From Marinobacter panjinensis (GTDB lineage Bacteria; Pseudomonadota; Gammaproteobacteria; Pseudomonadales; Oleiphilaceae), in NCBI RefSeq assembly GCF_005298175.1, contig NZ_SZYH01000003.1, positions 1 through 64,000 on the forward strand: a stretch of 64,000 nucleotides of DNA, written 5' to 3'. Of this stretch, positions 28,414 to 37,593 are shown piece by piece (positions within the stretch are counted from its first letter, which is position 1; each line of letters opens with the position of its first letter). Below the pieces are notes generated by a model, which worked only from the letters and a program-made list of their open reading frames with translations, was not told the origin of the DNA and made no database searches. Position numbers and translations under genes: made by a program.

Positions 28414-29385
28414 TCAGTGTCCGGTGGCTGAGGAGCCATGATCTGCAATCCATGCCCGGGCGTGGTCCAAATCACGGGCAATCTGCTGTTTCAGGGCATC
28501 CACCGAGTCGAATTTCACTTCGTCCCGCAGTGCATGGCGGAAAACCACATCAAGTCGCTGGCCGTAAAGTGTGCCAGCAAAGTCAAACAGGTGCACTTCC
28601 AGCGAGGGCTGTTTGCCATCCACGGTGGGGCGTAGCCCGATGTTGGCAACACCGTCCAGTACCCTTCCACCCTTCAGAGTGGCGCTTACCACATAGACAC
28701 CTTCCAGCGCCGGCATGTGGGGCAGCAACAAGTTGGCTGTCGGCGCGCCAATCTGGCGCCCGAGCTGACGTCCGTATACCACTCTCCCGCGGATACGGTA
28801 AGGGTGGCCAAGCAGAGCTTCAGCTTCCTCGATCCGGTTCTCGGCCAACACATTGCGGATCCGGGAGCTGCTGACCCGCTCACCGTTGACAGTCACTGTG
28901 CGAGTGTTCTCAACCGTGAACCCCCGTTCGTCGCCCACTTCCCGGAGCAACGCAAAGTCACCGGCGCGGTCGCAGCCGAAGCGGAAATCATCCCCCACCA
29001 CCAGGTGTCGAACACCGAGGCCGTCGATCAGCACGTCCTCAATAAAGCCCATGCCGGAGTAACTGCGGAACCGCTCGTTAAAACGCAGGCAGAGGACAAT
29101 ATCAATGCCGGATGCCAGTAGCGACTCGAATTTCTGCCGGAATGCCATCAGCCGTGGTGGTGCTTCCCGGCCCTGGAAAAACTCTCGGGGCTGGGGCTCG
29201 AATACCATCACAATGGAGGGCACTCTCAGCTCCAGGGCTTTCTCATGCACCTGGTCGATAATGGTCTGATGCCCCAGGTGAACACCGTCGAAGTTCCCGA
29301 TGGTGGCGACACACCCGTTGGCCAGCGGCCCATCGGCCTGCTGCGCAAAGTGTTTCAGGTTGGTCAGGCCCCGGATCAGACGCAT
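28414..29385 (-). CDS. ribF: Bifunctional riboflavin kinase/FAD synthetase
   Basis: Converts riboflavin to FMN and then FAD. The N-terminal FAD synthetase domain has the nucleotidyltransferase motif NFDGVHLGHQ (~31-40). The C-terminal riboflavin kinase domain has APTANLLLPH. 323 aa. Uses the riboflavin made by the rib genes at 42861-45693. Confidence 0.95.
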   Translation of the reverse strand: MRLIRGLTNLKHFAQQADGPLANGCVATIGNFDGVHLGHQTIIDQVHEKALELRVPSIVMVFEPQPREFFQGREAPPRLMAFRQKFESLLASGIDIVLCLRFNERFRSYSGMGFIEDVLIDGLGVRHLVVGDDFRFGCDRAGDFALLREVGDERGFTVENTRTVTVNGERVSSSRIRNVLAENRIEEAEALLGHPYRIRGRVVYGRQLGRQIGAPTANLLLPHMPALEGVYVVSATLKGGRVLDGVANIGLRPTVDGKQPSLEVHLFDFAGTLYGQRLDVVFRHALRDEVKFDSVDALKQQIARDLDHARAWIADHGSSATGH

Positions 29386-29450
29386 GTAAAACGAACCCTT
29401 GTTTGCCAGCGGTGTATGGTTTCACTGGTGAGAAAACGCGCGATTATAAC

Positions 29451-31031
29451 CTACCTGTGGCGGAAATGTCTTACCCGAACCCCGGCCAGTGCCAACACGA
29501 TAAAATACACGGCAACGCCGGAGACTACGAGAATACCCATATCCGTGGCACGCTGAAGGCCTCCCGCCTCCAGCCAGCGATCAACCGGTGGCTGCAGCCA
29601 CAGGATCGCTGCGGCCAGGGCTGCGTTGGCAAGCCCGATCTGAATCAGGAACCGGGGCCAGCCTGGCTGCCACTTCCAGGCACCTTCCTTAATTAAACCC
29701 CGCCACAACAGGCCGGTATTCAGCCAAGCAGACAGAGAGGTGGCCAGCGCCAGCCCTGCATGCGCCAACGGGAAAATCAGCGCCAGGTTGAACACCATAT
29801 TGGCCACCATCGCAATGATACCGATCTTGACCGGGGTCTTGGTGTCTTCGCGGGCAAAATACCCGGGTGCCAGCACCTTGATCAGCATGAAAGCGAGCAG
29901 GCCTGCGGAATAGGCTCGCAGGCTTTGGGCCGCCATGGCGACATCCCGGTCGGTGACTTCCCCATAGTGGAACAGAGTTGCGATCAATGGTTCCGCCAGC
30001 AGGGCCAGGGCCAGTGCGGCCGGCAGACCAATCAACAAAACAGCCCTCACAGCCCAGTCCAGTGTCGCCGCGAACTGGTCCGCCGACAAGGCCGCGTGCT
30101 TGCGGGACAGACTCGGAAGGATCACGGTGGCGATGGCTATACCGAATACACCCAAGGGCAGCTCAGCCAGCCTGTCTGAGTAATAGAGCCAGGAAACGCT
30201 GCCAGTCTGCAGAAACGAAGCCAGTACGGTATCCAGCAGCAGATTGATCTGGCTCACGGACACACCGAACAGCGCTGGCACCATCAACTTCAGAATCCGG
30301 CTGACGCCTTCGTGCTTGTAGTCCACTTTGGGCCGCGGCATCAGCCCTAACTGCATCAGGAAGGGAATCTGGAAGAACAACTGCAACGCCCCGGCAATGA
30401 ACACGCCCCAGGCCAGGGCAATGATGGGGGTTTCCATCAACGGCGACAGGAAGATGGCAGCCCCGATCATCGCCAGGTTCAGCAATACCGGCGTAAACGC
30501 GGGTATGGCAAAGCGGTCGTAGCTGTTGAGGATGCCGCCAGCAAAAGCCGTCAACGAAATCAACAACAGGTACGGGAAGGTAATGCGCAACATGTCGCTG
30601 GCCAGGTCGAACTTGACCTCATCATCCAGGAAGCCCGGGGCGAAAATGGCCGTCAGCAGCGGCGAGCCCAGCATGGCAACAACGGTCACGCCCAGCAGCA
30701 CCAAACCCAGAGAACCTGCGACAGCATTCACCAGTCGCCGGACTTCGGTCACCGATTCCTGCTGCCGATAGGAGGAAAGCACCGGCACAAAGGCCTGGGA
30801 AAAGGCGCCTTCGGCGAACAGGCGGCGCAGGAAATTAGGGATTTTGAAGGCTACAAAGAAAGCATCGGCGCTGGCGCCAGCTCCGAAATAGCGGGCAATC
30901 ACCATGTCCCGAACCAGGCCGAGGACTCGTGAAATCATGGTCATTATGCCGACCACGCCGGATGACCTCAGCAGTCCCGGCGGCTTGGGCAGTGCCTTCT
31001 GTTCTTCTGTCTGCTCAGGTTCGGACGACAT
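29451..31031 (-). CDS. murJ: Lipid II flippase MurJ
   Basis: MOP-superfamily transporter that flips lipid II across the inner membrane for peptidoglycan synthesis. Fourteen predicted membrane helices, with the conserved charged N-terminal motif (SRVLGLVRDMVIARYFGAG) and LRRLFAEGAFSQAFVP. The ATG at 31031 (MSSEPEQ) is preferred over an in-frame TTG five codons upstream. 526 aa. Convergent partner is none; it diverges from rpsT. Confidence 0.95.
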   Translation of the reverse strand: MSSEPEQTEEQKALPKPPGLLRSSGVVGIMTMISRVLGLVRDMVIARYFGAGASADAFFVAFKIPNFLRRLFAEGAFSQAFVPVLSSYRQQESVTEVRRLVNAVAGSLGLVLLGVTVVAMLGSPLLTAIFAPGFLDDEVKFDLASDMLRITFPYLLLISLTAFAGGILNSYDRFAIPAFTPVLLNLAMIGAAIFLSPLMETPIIALAWGVFIAGALQLFFQIPFLMQLGLMPRPKVDYKHEGVSRILKLMVPALFGVSVSQINLLLDTVLASFLQTGSVSWLYYSDRLAELPLGVFGIAIATVILPSLSRKHAALSADQFAATLDWAVRAVLLIGLPAALALALLAEPLIATLFHYGEVTDRDVAMAAQSLRAYSAGLLAFMLIKVLAPGYFAREDTKTPVKIGIIAMVANMVFNLALIFPLAHAGLALATSLSAWLNTGLLWRGLIKEGAWKWQPGWPRFLIQIGLANAALAAAILWLQPPVDRWLEAGGLQRATDMGILVVSGVAVYFIVLALAGVRVRHFRHR

Positions 31032-31186
31032 TCGTGGCCTGGACAATGGTTTGATAGAGTCTGGAGCTTTCCGGCGCGTAATGACCCTGATTTCGGTATT
31101 TACTTAAGGTCGTCAGAGGCTCTCCGGTAACGAGCGGCGAGTTTACCACAGGCCTTGTGGATACCGGGATGAAATCCCGTTGAGTC

Positions 31187-31215
31187 TTGACATTTTGGGG
31201 AGTTGGCGGCATAGT
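31187..31215 (+). promoter_or_regulatory. Candidate promoter of rpsT
   Basis: Perfect -35 TTGACA (31187-31192), 17 bp spacer, CATAGT (31210-31215). The rpsT start is ~100 nt downstream, leaving a leader in which S20 autoregulation could act. Confidence 0.55.
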
Positions 31216-31315
31216 TCCGCGTCATTTATTTCGACGCGCTGGTTTTGGCGCGCCCGCGATTTTTACGAATCGTTTCACACGAATTTCGGATTTCACAGAT
31301 CTCAGGAGTTATACG

Positions 31316-31585
31316 GTGGCAAATTCCCCGCAAGCCAAGAAGCGCGCACGTCAGAACGAGAAGAACCGCAAGCACAATGCCAGCCTGCGTTCCATGGCGC
31401 GTACTTATATCAAGAAAGTCCAGGCCAACATTGAAGCTAACAAGCCTGAGGAAGCACAAGCGGCTTTCCTGCAGGCTCAGCCGATTATGGACAGCATGGT
31501 TAACAAGGGCGTGTTCGCCAAGAACAAGATTGCTCGTCAGAAGAGCCGTCTGAGTGCCCGCATCAAGGCTCTGAAGAGCGCGTAA
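31316..31585 (+). CDS. rpsT: 30S ribosomal protein S20
   Basis: Small all-helical 16S-binding protein. It starts with GTG, preceded by AGGAG 7 nt away: MANSPQAKKRARQNEKNRKHN, the conserved S20 N-terminus. A longer open frame upstream is not coding. 89 aa. A non-ATG start is common for rpsT (UUG in E. coli) and fits autoregulated translation. Followed directly by a strong terminator. Confidence 0.98.
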   Translation: MANSPQAKKRARQNEKNRKHNASLRSMARTYIKKVQANIEANKPEEAQAAFLQAQPIMDSMVNKGVFAKNKIARQKSRLSARIKALKSA

Positions 31586-31611
31586 AACGCTCTTTCAGAA
31601 CTTTAATGAAG

Positions 31612-31639
31612 AAACCGGCCAGATTGGCCGGTTTTTTTT
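31612..31639 (+). terminator. Rho-independent terminator of rpsT
   Basis: CCGGCC, loop AGATT, GGCCGG, then eight T. It lies 27 nt after the rpsT stop. Confidence 0.93.
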
Positions 31640-31679
31640 GTGCCTTTCTATTTCTTGCTTGCCTGACCTCGAGCACAGT

Positions 31680-31784
31680 CAGGGCTGATCACCTACTCCG
31701 AAAACACGCCGTGAACCCATCCATGGGGGCTCGGCATTGCCATCCATGGCAATGCACGGTTTTCGGAGTAGGTGATCAGCCCTG
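31680..31784 (-). repeat. Palindromic repeat element C (subfamily II)
   Basis: Perfect 26 bp arms (31680-31705 and 31759-31784) around a 53 nt core. Read on the minus strand, the core has stem GCATTGCC/GGCAATGC with loop ATGGAT, then a second ATGGAT loop. The core differs by only one base (a loop position) from element D, but the arms are unrelated. It lies downstream of proB in the sense direction. Confidence 0.9.
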
Positions 31785-31807
31785 CCTCCAGAGTTGGGAG
31801 AGAACTT

Positions 31808-32932
31808 CTAGACAATCACCATGTTGTCTCTGTGGACCATTTCTTCATCGGAGATGTAGCCCAGTACTTCTGTGATGCGATCACTAGAGCGGCCGGCGAT
31901 GGCTCTGGCTTCGTCGGCGTCGTAGTTGACCAGGCCGCGGGCGATTTCTTTGCCGGTTTCGTCGACACAGGAGACCATTTCGCCGCGGCGGAACTGGCCG
32001 GATACGCTTTTTACTCCAACCGGCAACAGGCTGCGGCCGCCCCGGCAGAGGACGTTAACGGCGCCCTGGTCGAGGGTGAGTTTGCCGCGGGTCTGGAGGT
32101 GGCTGGCCAGCCATTGTTTGCGGGCGGCGATTCGGCCTTGCTCGGGGAGCAGGAGGGTGCCAATACTTTCGCCGTCGCGAAGGCGGGCAATGGCTTTTTC
32201 GATCCGGCCACCGACTATAACGGTGAACGCTCCGGAGCGGGCGGCCAGGCGAGCGGCGCGGACTTTGGTTTGCATGCCGCCGCGGCCAAGGGTGCCGGCT
32301 CCGCCAGCAGCCATGGCGTCGAGTTCGGAGTCGCTGGCGCGGCGTTCGTCAACCATTTTGGCGTCCGGGTTTTTGCGGGGGTCCTTGTCAAACAGGCCGA
32401 GCTGGTCGGTGAGTATGATCAGGCCGTCGGCCTCGATCAGGTTGGCAACCAAAGCCCCCAGGGTGTCGTTGTCGCCGAAGCGAATTTCGTCGGTGACCAC
32501 GGTGTCGTTTTCGTTGACGATGGGCACCACGCCAAAGTCCAGCAACGCCCTCAGGGTGCTGCGGGCGTTGAGATAGCGCTTGCGATCAGACAGGTCGTCG
32601 TGGGTGAGCAGAATCTGAGCGGTATGTATGTCATGGCGCTTGAACTGGGCTTCCCAGGTCTGTACCAGCCCCATCTGGCCGACGGCGGCTGCGGCTTGAA
32701 GTTCGTGCAGTTGTTCCGGGCGAACCGTCCAGCCCAGGCGGCTCATGCCCTCAGCCACAGAGCCTGAAGACACAATAACTACCTCAACGCCCGCCGTGAC
32801 CAATTCGGCAATCTGGTCCACCCATAACCCCAGGGCGGCCACATCCAGACCACGGCCATCGTTGGTCAGCAGCGCGCTTCCGATTTTCACGACCAGGCGG
32901 CGAGCCTGGCGTAGCTGTATTCTTTTGCTCAT
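31808..32932 (-). CDS. proB: Glutamate 5-kinase
   Basis: First step of proline synthesis: phosphorylates glutamate at gamma position. The amino acid kinase domain (residues 1-260, VVKIGSALLTNDGRG and PIVNENDTVVTDEIRFGDNDTLGA) is followed by a C-terminal PUA domain (~275-365). 374 aa. Flanked by repeat elements B and C. It is the next gene after obgE on the same strand. Confidence 0.96.
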   Translation of the reverse strand: MSKRIQLRQARRLVVKIGSALLTNDGRGLDVAALGLWVDQIAELVTAGVEVVIVSSGSVAEGMSRLGWTVRPEQLHELQAAAAVGQMGLVQTWEAQFKRHDIHTAQILLTHDDLSDRKRYLNARSTLRALLDFGVVPIVNENDTVVTDEIRFGDNDTLGALVANLIEADGLIILTDQLGLFDKDPRKNPDAKMVDERRASDSELDAMAAGGAGTLGRGGMQTKVRAARLAARSGAFTVIVGGRIEKAIARLRDGESIGTLLLPEQGRIAARKQWLASHLQTRGKLTLDQGAVNVLCRGGRSLLPVGVKSVSGQFRRGEMVSCVDETGKEIARGLVNYDADEARAIAGRSSDRITEVLGYISDEEMVHRDNMVIV

Positions 32933-32953
32933 GCTAACTCAATCCATGGATAA

Positions 32954-33055
32954 GCTGGCGGGCAGGACGTTGCGGGACCGTCAAAAACAGGGATGTTTTT
33001 GTCGAGCGTACATGGATGTATTCACAGCGTGTCCCGCAACGTCCTGCCCGCCGGC
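32954..33055 (+). repeat. Palindromic repeat element B (subfamily I)
   Basis: 25 bp arms (32954-32978 and 33031-33055, one mismatch) around a 52 nt core. The core matches element A except at loop positions, with loops AGGGAT and ATGGAT. It lies between obgE and proB, with its GGA loops antisense to the operon. Confidence 0.9.
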
Positions 33056-33064
33056 GCTACTCCA

Positions 33065-34264
33065 CTATTCAGGAGCGTAAACTACCTCGACATCGTAATC
33101 GTCGTCATCGAAGTCGTCGTCATCATCGTCACCCTGACGGGCTTCGCGGCGAATCTGGCGCTCTGCTTCGATTCTAGCCCGCGCCTCTTCATCCATCTGG
33201 CGGCGACGCTTAGCTTCACGCTCGGCAAACTCGGGGTTTTCTGCTTCTTCCTGAGCCTGATCTTCAATCCAGCGCATAACCGCCTGCGTCAATGGTTTTG
33301 TGCCTTCGCCACTGAGGGCGGAGATGCTGAACACCGGGCCTTTCCAGTCGAGTTCGTCAACGATGGCCTGGCAGTGGGCCTCGCGGTCTTCTTCAGAAAC
33401 CATGTCCACCTTGTTCAGTACCAGCCAACGCTCGCGGCTGGCGAGGGTTTCGCTGAACTTCTCCAGTTCGTGCTCAATGGCGCGAACGCTTTCAACAGGC
33501 GAGGAACCGTCATAGGGTGCCACGTCCACCAGGTGCAGCAGCAAACGGGTGCGAACCAGATGTTTCAGGAAGCGGATGCCCAACCCTGCGCCTTCCGCCG
33601 CGCCTTCGATGAGGCCGGGGATGTCGGCAATTACGAAGCTCTGGTGGGCCTGCACGCTGACAACACCAAGATTGGGCACCAGGGTAGTGAACGGGTAGTC
33701 CGCCACTTTTGGCCGGGCCGCCGATACCGAACGGATAAAGGTGGACTTGCCCGCGTTGGGCATTCCCAGCAAACCGACATCCGCCAGTACTTTCAGTTCC
33801 AGTCGCAGGTTGCGAAGCTCGCCTTCGGAGCCTTTGGTGGTCTGGCGCGGAGCCCGGTTCACCGAGGACTTGAAGCGGGTATTGCCCAGGCCGTGGAAGC
33901 CTGCCTGAGCCACTTTCAGTCGCTCACCGGCGCGGGTCAGATCGCCCAAAACTTCGTGGGTGTCCATATCCACAACAGTCGTTCCTACCGGTACCGGCAA
34001 CACCAGGTCTTCGCCTTTGATGCCAGTACAGTTACGGCCGGAGCCCGGCTGGCCGTTCTCCGCCTTGTGTTTGCGCTGGAACCGGTAATCGATCAGCGTA
34101 TTGAGCGCGCTGTCGGCTTCCAGGTACACAGACCCACCGTCGCCGCCGTCACCACCATCGGGGCCACCTTTGGGCACGTATTTTTCACGACGGAAACTCA
34201 GGCAACCGTGGCCGCCCTTGCCCGCCTCAACAATGATGGTGGCTTCGTCTACGAACTTCATCAA
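33065..34264 (-). CDS. obgE: GTPase Obg (CgtA)
   Basis: Essential GTPase involved in 50S assembly and the stringent response. The glycine-rich Obg domain (residues 1-158) is followed by a G domain with GLLGMPNAGKSTFI (~160-175), switch and NKVD. The C-terminal region is charged and ends in an Asp-rich tail (QGDDDDDDFDDDDYD). 399 aa, a little longer than E. coli ObgE (390). The obgE-rpmA-rplU cluster is widely conserved. Confidence 0.97.
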   Translation of the reverse strand: MMKFVDEATIIVEAGKGGHGCLSFRREKYVPKGGPDGGDGGDGGSVYLEADSALNTLIDYRFQRKHKAENGQPGSGRNCTGIKGEDLVLPVPVGTTVVDMDTHEVLGDLTRAGERLKVAQAGFHGLGNTRFKSSVNRAPRQTTKGSEGELRNLRLELKVLADVGLLGMPNAGKSTFIRSVSAARPKVADYPFTTLVPNLGVVSVQAHQSFVIADIPGLIEGAAEGAGLGIRFLKHLVRTRLLLHLVDVAPYDGSSPVESVRAIEHELEKFSETLASRERWLVLNKVDMVSEEDREAHCQAIVDELDWKGPVFSISALSGEGTKPLTQAVMRWIEDQAQEEAENPEFAEREAKRRRQMDEEARARIEAERQIRREARQGDDDDDDFDDDDYDVEVVYAPE

Positions 34265-34291
34265 TCAACCCTTTGCGCACTGCGCATAAAC

Positions 34292-34329
34292 TAAAAAGCC
34301 CCGCAGCCTCATGGAAGCTATGCGGGGCT
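34292..34329 (-). terminator. Terminator after rpmA
   Basis: AGCCCCGCA and TGCGGGGCT form a 9 bp stem; on the minus strand it is followed by TTTTTAG. It separates rplU-rpmA from obgE. Confidence 0.88.
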
Positions 34330-34398
34330 CCAGGGGACTCTGATATCAAATCATATCAGGGCCGCCCAAGGTTCAACAGAACCCGAGATCGCCGCTGC

Positions 34399-34659
34399 TT
34401 ACGCAGCCGGAACGATGCTCACGAACTTGCGGTTCTCAGGACCTTTCACTTCGAACTTGACCTGACCGTTTGCGGTTGCAAACAGGGTGTGGTCCTTGCC
34501 GAGGCCAACGTTATTGCCCGGGTGGAAACGGGTGCCGCGCTGACGAACAATGATGCTGCCTGCAGATACAGTCTCGCCGCCGAAGCGCTTCACACCAAGT
34601 CGTTTCGACTCGGAATCGCGACCGTTACGGGTACTACCTGCTGCCTTTTTATGAGCCAT
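34399..34659 (-). CDS. rpmA: 50S ribosomal protein L27
   Basis: L27 reaches the peptidyl-transferase centre. It begins MAHKKAAGSTRNGRDSESKR and has the GxIIVRQRGT core. 86 aa. Second gene of rplU-rpmA, 36 nt after rplU. Confidence 0.98.
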   Translation of the reverse strand: MAHKKAAGSTRNGRDSESKRLGVKRFGGETVSAGSIIVRQRGTRFHPGNNVGLGKDHTLFATANGQVKFEVKGPENRKFVSIVPAA

Positions 34660-34695
34660 TACCAGCCTCCTTATCTAAGGGGTTACTCGAGGGTC

Positions 34696-35007
34696 TTAGC
34701 CCTGGATACCCGTGATCTTGACTTCAGTAAACCACTGACGGTGGCCCTGACGCTTCATGGAATGCTTCCGACGACGGAACTTGATGATCTGGATCTTATC
34801 ATGACGGCCGTGGCTAACCACTTCTGCTGTCACTTTGGCACCATCAACAACCGGCGCACCAACCTGAACCTTGTCACCATCGGCGATCAGCAGAACGCGG
34901 TCAAAATCGACGTTGCCGCCGGTTTCCACTTCCAGCTTTTCCAGCTTCAGAGTTTCGCCTTCTTTTACTCGGTGCTGTTTACCACCGCTAACAATAACTG
35001 CGTACAT
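34696..35007 (-). CDS. rplU: 50S ribosomal protein L21
   Basis: Primary 23S-binding protein. It starts MYAVIVSGGKQHRVKEGE; I chose this ATG at 35007, since an in-frame codon 8 residues upstream gives no family similarity. The lysine-rich FRRRKHSMKRQGHRQ motif and C-terminal TEVKITGI are seen. 103 aa. It is the first gene of rplU-rpmA and diverges from ispB. Confidence 0.98.
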   Translation of the reverse strand: MYAVIVSGGKQHRVKEGETLKLEKLEVETGGNVDFDRVLLIADGDKVQVGAPVVDGAKVTAEVVSHGRHDKIQIIKFRRRKHSMKRQGHRQWFTEVKITGIQG

Positions 35008-35116
35008 TAACGTTCTCCGCGATTGACCCATCCCTGCTCTTATCCACCTGGTTCTAAGGGAAGCGCTTCGGCAACCCTATAGCAGGGAGCGCAGGTTGGG
35101 ATGAGTTGGGCGCGTG

Positions 35117-35145
35117 ATTGTACGAAAACCGCCAGCGCTTTACAA
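35117..35145 (-). promoter_or_regulatory. Candidate promoter of rplU-rpmA
   Basis: Minus strand: TTGTAA (35140-35145), 17 bp spacer, TACAAT (35117-35122), about 110 nt upstream of the rplU start. The ispB promoter lies close by on the opposite strand. Confidence 0.6.
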
Positions 35146-35151
35146 GCCAAG

Positions 35152-35180
35152 TTGACACTGATCACCGCAATACCTAGCAT
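35152..35180 (+). promoter_or_regulatory. Candidate promoter of ispB
   Basis: TTGACA (35152-35157), 17 bp spacer, TAGCAT (35175-35180), 58 nt upstream of the ispB ATG. Confidence 0.6.
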
Positions 35181-35237
35181 TGCCCGACCCACCTATTTTT
35201 CCAACGAAAACACCAGACAAGGGACCGGACCAGCCGC

Positions 35238-36206
35238 ATGACAGCCCAGAGCATTTACGACACCGTCGCGGACGACTTCAGCCGCGTCAACGATCTGATC
35301 ATCAAGCGGCTCTCCTCAGACGTTCCCCTGGTGGAAAAAATCGCCCAATACATCATTGAAAGCGGCGGTAAGCGCCTGAGACCATTACTGGTTTTACTCT
35401 CAAGCCGTGCTCTGGGCTATGGCGAGGATGACCACCTGAAACTGGCTGCGGTGATCGAGTTCCTGCATACCGCCACCCTCCTCCACGACGATGTGGTGGA
35501 CACTTCAGACATGCGCCGGGGCCGCAGCACCGCCAACGCCCGCTGGGGCAATGCCCCAAGCGTACTGGTAGGTGATTTCCTCTACGCCCGCGCCTTCGAG
35601 ATGATGGTGGAACTTCAGAACCTCCGCATCATGGACGTACTTTCCCACGCCACAGCCGTCATTGCCGAGGGCGAAGTTCTGCAACTGATGAACGTGAAGA
35701 ACCCGGATGTCAGTGAAGACAAGTACATGGAGGTCATCCACAACAAAACCGCCATGCTGTTCGAAGCGGCCTCCCATACTGGCGCACTGCTGGCCGGAGC
35801 TAACGAAGAGCAGGAGCTGGCAATGAGTGCCTACGGCAAACACCTGGGTCTGGCCTTCCAGCTTGTGGATGACGTCCTGGATTACAGCGGCGACGCTGAA
35901 ACCATGGGCAAAAACGTGGGCGACGACCTGGCCGAAGGCAAAACCACGCTGCCACTGATTTACGCCATGGCCGAAGGCACTGATGACGAGAAACAACTGA
36001 TTCGCCAGGCGATACGTAAAGGTGGACTGGATGACCTGCCCCGGATTCTCGAAATCGTCAACCACTCCGGGGCCCTGGAATACACCATGGCGAAAGCCAG
36101 GGAACAGGCCGCACTGGCGGCTGCCTGCCTCAACACCCTTCCCGGGTCAGACCACAAAGAAGCGCTGCTGTTGCTGACCGAAATTGCGGTTGCGCGGGTT
36201 AGTTAG
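35238..36206 (+). CDS. ispB: Octaprenyl (polyprenyl) diphosphate synthase
   Basis: Trans-prenyl transferase that builds the side chain of ubiquinone. It has both aspartate-rich motifs: LLHDDVVDTSDMRRG (first DDxxD) and QLVDDVLDYSGD (second), plus GGKRLRPLL near the N-terminus. 322 aa. Product length (C40 versus C45) cannot be fixed from sequence alone. A position opposite rplU is conserved. Confidence 0.95.
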   Translation: MTAQSIYDTVADDFSRVNDLIIKRLSSDVPLVEKIAQYIIESGGKRLRPLLVLLSSRALGYGEDDHLKLAAVIEFLHTATLLHDDVVDTSDMRRGRSTANARWGNAPSVLVGDFLYARAFEMMVELQNLRIMDVLSHATAVIAEGEVLQLMNVKNPDVSEDKYMEVIHNKTAMLFEAASHTGALLAGANEEQELAMSAYGKHLGLAFQLVDDVLDYSGDAETMGKNVGDDLAEGKTTLPLIYAMAEGTDDEKQLIRQAIRKGGLDDLPRILEIVNHSGALEYTMAKAREQAALAAACLNTLPGSDHKEALLLLTEIAVARVS

Positions 36207-36222
36207 GTGGGTGCTTCTTGAT

Positions 36223-36336
36223 TGTCGGATTACGCTTCGCTAATCCGACCTACGCGGGAGCTATCACAGAGTTCCGTGCAAACCGTAGGTCGGATTTACC
36301 CGTAAAGGGCATAAAAGGCGAAGCCGTAATCCGACA
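36223..36336. repeat. GTCGGATTA inverted-repeat pair (R1)
   Basis: Two inverted units: GTCGGATTA/TAATCCGAC hairpin followed by CCTACG, then CGTAGGTCGGATT...TAATCCGAC. It lies between the convergent ispB and glutathionyl-hydroquinone reductase genes. It resembles REP-like intergenic repeats of proteobacteria. Confidence 0.8.
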
Positions 36337-36340
36337 AGCC

Positions 36341-37327
36341 TCAACCCAGGGCTTCCCTGCCATGGGGTGCATCAAATACCAGCTCCGGTCCCACCGGCAC
36401 AATCTGCGTCGGATTAATGGTGCGCTGACTCACATAGTAGTGACGCTTGATCTGCCCGATATCCACCGTCTCTGCCACGCCCGGCACCTGATAAAGATCC
36501 CGCACATACCCGGAAAGCGCCGGAAAATCAGCAATCCTCTGGCGATTGCACTTGAAATGGCTGTAATACACCGCATCGAAACGAATCAGCGTGGTAAACA
36601 ACCGCCAGTCCGCCTCCGTCAACCGGTTACCCACCAGATAACGCTGCCCTGAAAGCCGCTCCTCCAGCCAATCCAGGGAATCAAACAAGGCCTCATACGC
36701 CTCTTCATACTTATCCTGGGCTGTCGCGAACCCCGCCTTGTACACACCGTTATTAACCGTGTGATAAACCCGCTCATTCACCTCGGCAATCTCGCCATGT
36801 AACTCTTCCGGATAAAAATCAAGATCACTCCGAACACCTTCAAGCCCATTAAACGCCGAGTTGAACATCCGGATAATATCTGCAGACTCATTGCTGACAA
36901 TCGTCTGTTTCTCCTTGTCCCACAAGGTCGGCACGGTCACACGTCCGGAATAATCCGGCGCTGCCTTGAGATAGACCTCGTACATATACCGCATGCCATT
37001 AGCGTCATCCCGATGCGCGGCGTCATCCGGCCGAAACTCCCAACCGTTCTCCACCATATCCGGATGCACGACCGACACCGAAATATGCTTCTCCAGCCCC
37101 TTCAGGGCCCGAAAAATCAACGTCCTATGCGCCCAGGGACAGGCCATGGACACATAAAGATGATACCGCCCCGACTTTGCCGGAAAGCCACCCTCCCCGT
37201 CCGGCCCCGGGGAACCATCAGCTGTCACCCAGTTCCGAAACCGGGCGGCTTCGCGCTCAAACTTGCCACCGGTTTTCGAGGTGTCGTACCACTGGTCGTG
37301 CCATTTGCCGTCGACAAGAAGTCCCAT
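36341..37327 (-). CDS. yqjG: Glutathionyl-hydroquinone reductase (YqjG/Xi-class GST)
   Basis: Reduces glutathionyl-(chloro)hydroquinones and quinone adducts using glutathione. The N-terminal thioredoxin-like domain has the Xi-class active site CPWAHR (Cys ~61), followed by a C-terminal helical GST domain. 328 aa matches YqjG. It is divergent from the LysR regulator at 37594, with repeat D between them; regulation by that LysR is an inference from position. Confidence 0.93.
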   Translation of the reverse strand: MGLLVDGKWHDQWYDTSKTGGKFEREAARFRNWVTADGSPGPDGEGGFPAKSGRYHLYVSMACPWAHRTLIFRALKGLEKHISVSVVHPDMVENGWEFRPDDAAHRDDANGMRYMYEVYLKAAPDYSGRVTVPTLWDKEKQTIVSNESADIIRMFNSAFNGLEGVRSDLDFYPEELHGEIAEVNERVYHTVNNGVYKAGFATAQDKYEEAYEALFDSLDWLEERLSGQRYLVGNRLTEADWRLFTTLIRFDAVYYSHFKCNRQRIADFPALSGYVRDLYQVPGVAETVDIGQIKRHYYVSQRTINPTQIVPVGPELVFDAPHGREALG

Positions 37328-37385
37328 ATAGCCTCCAATTAGATACTGTAAGGTGATCCTTGGCGGCAGGCACTATGCTGATCAA

Positions 37386-37490
37386 GGATACCGGGGCAGG
37401 CCTTCGCAAACCGTGCATTGCCAGGGATGGCAATGCCGAGCCCCCATGGATGGGTTCACGGCGTGTTTGCGGAGGCCTGCCCCGGTATCC
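37386..37490 (+). repeat. Palindromic repeat element D (subfamily II)
   Basis: 26 bp arms (37386-37411 and 37465-37490, one mismatch) around a 53 nt core with loops AGGGAT (stem GCATTGCC/GGCAATGC) and ATGGAT. The core is the near-identical twin of C, the arms are not. It sits in the divergent region between yqjG and the LysR gene. Confidence 0.9.
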
Positions 37491-37593
37491 GAGCCCCAAA
37501 GCCCGGATCACAAGAAATTAAAGGAAGAATACCGGCCATCCTGCTACGCTCTCAAACAATCAATTCTGGCCAACACAATCAGATAATTCGAAC

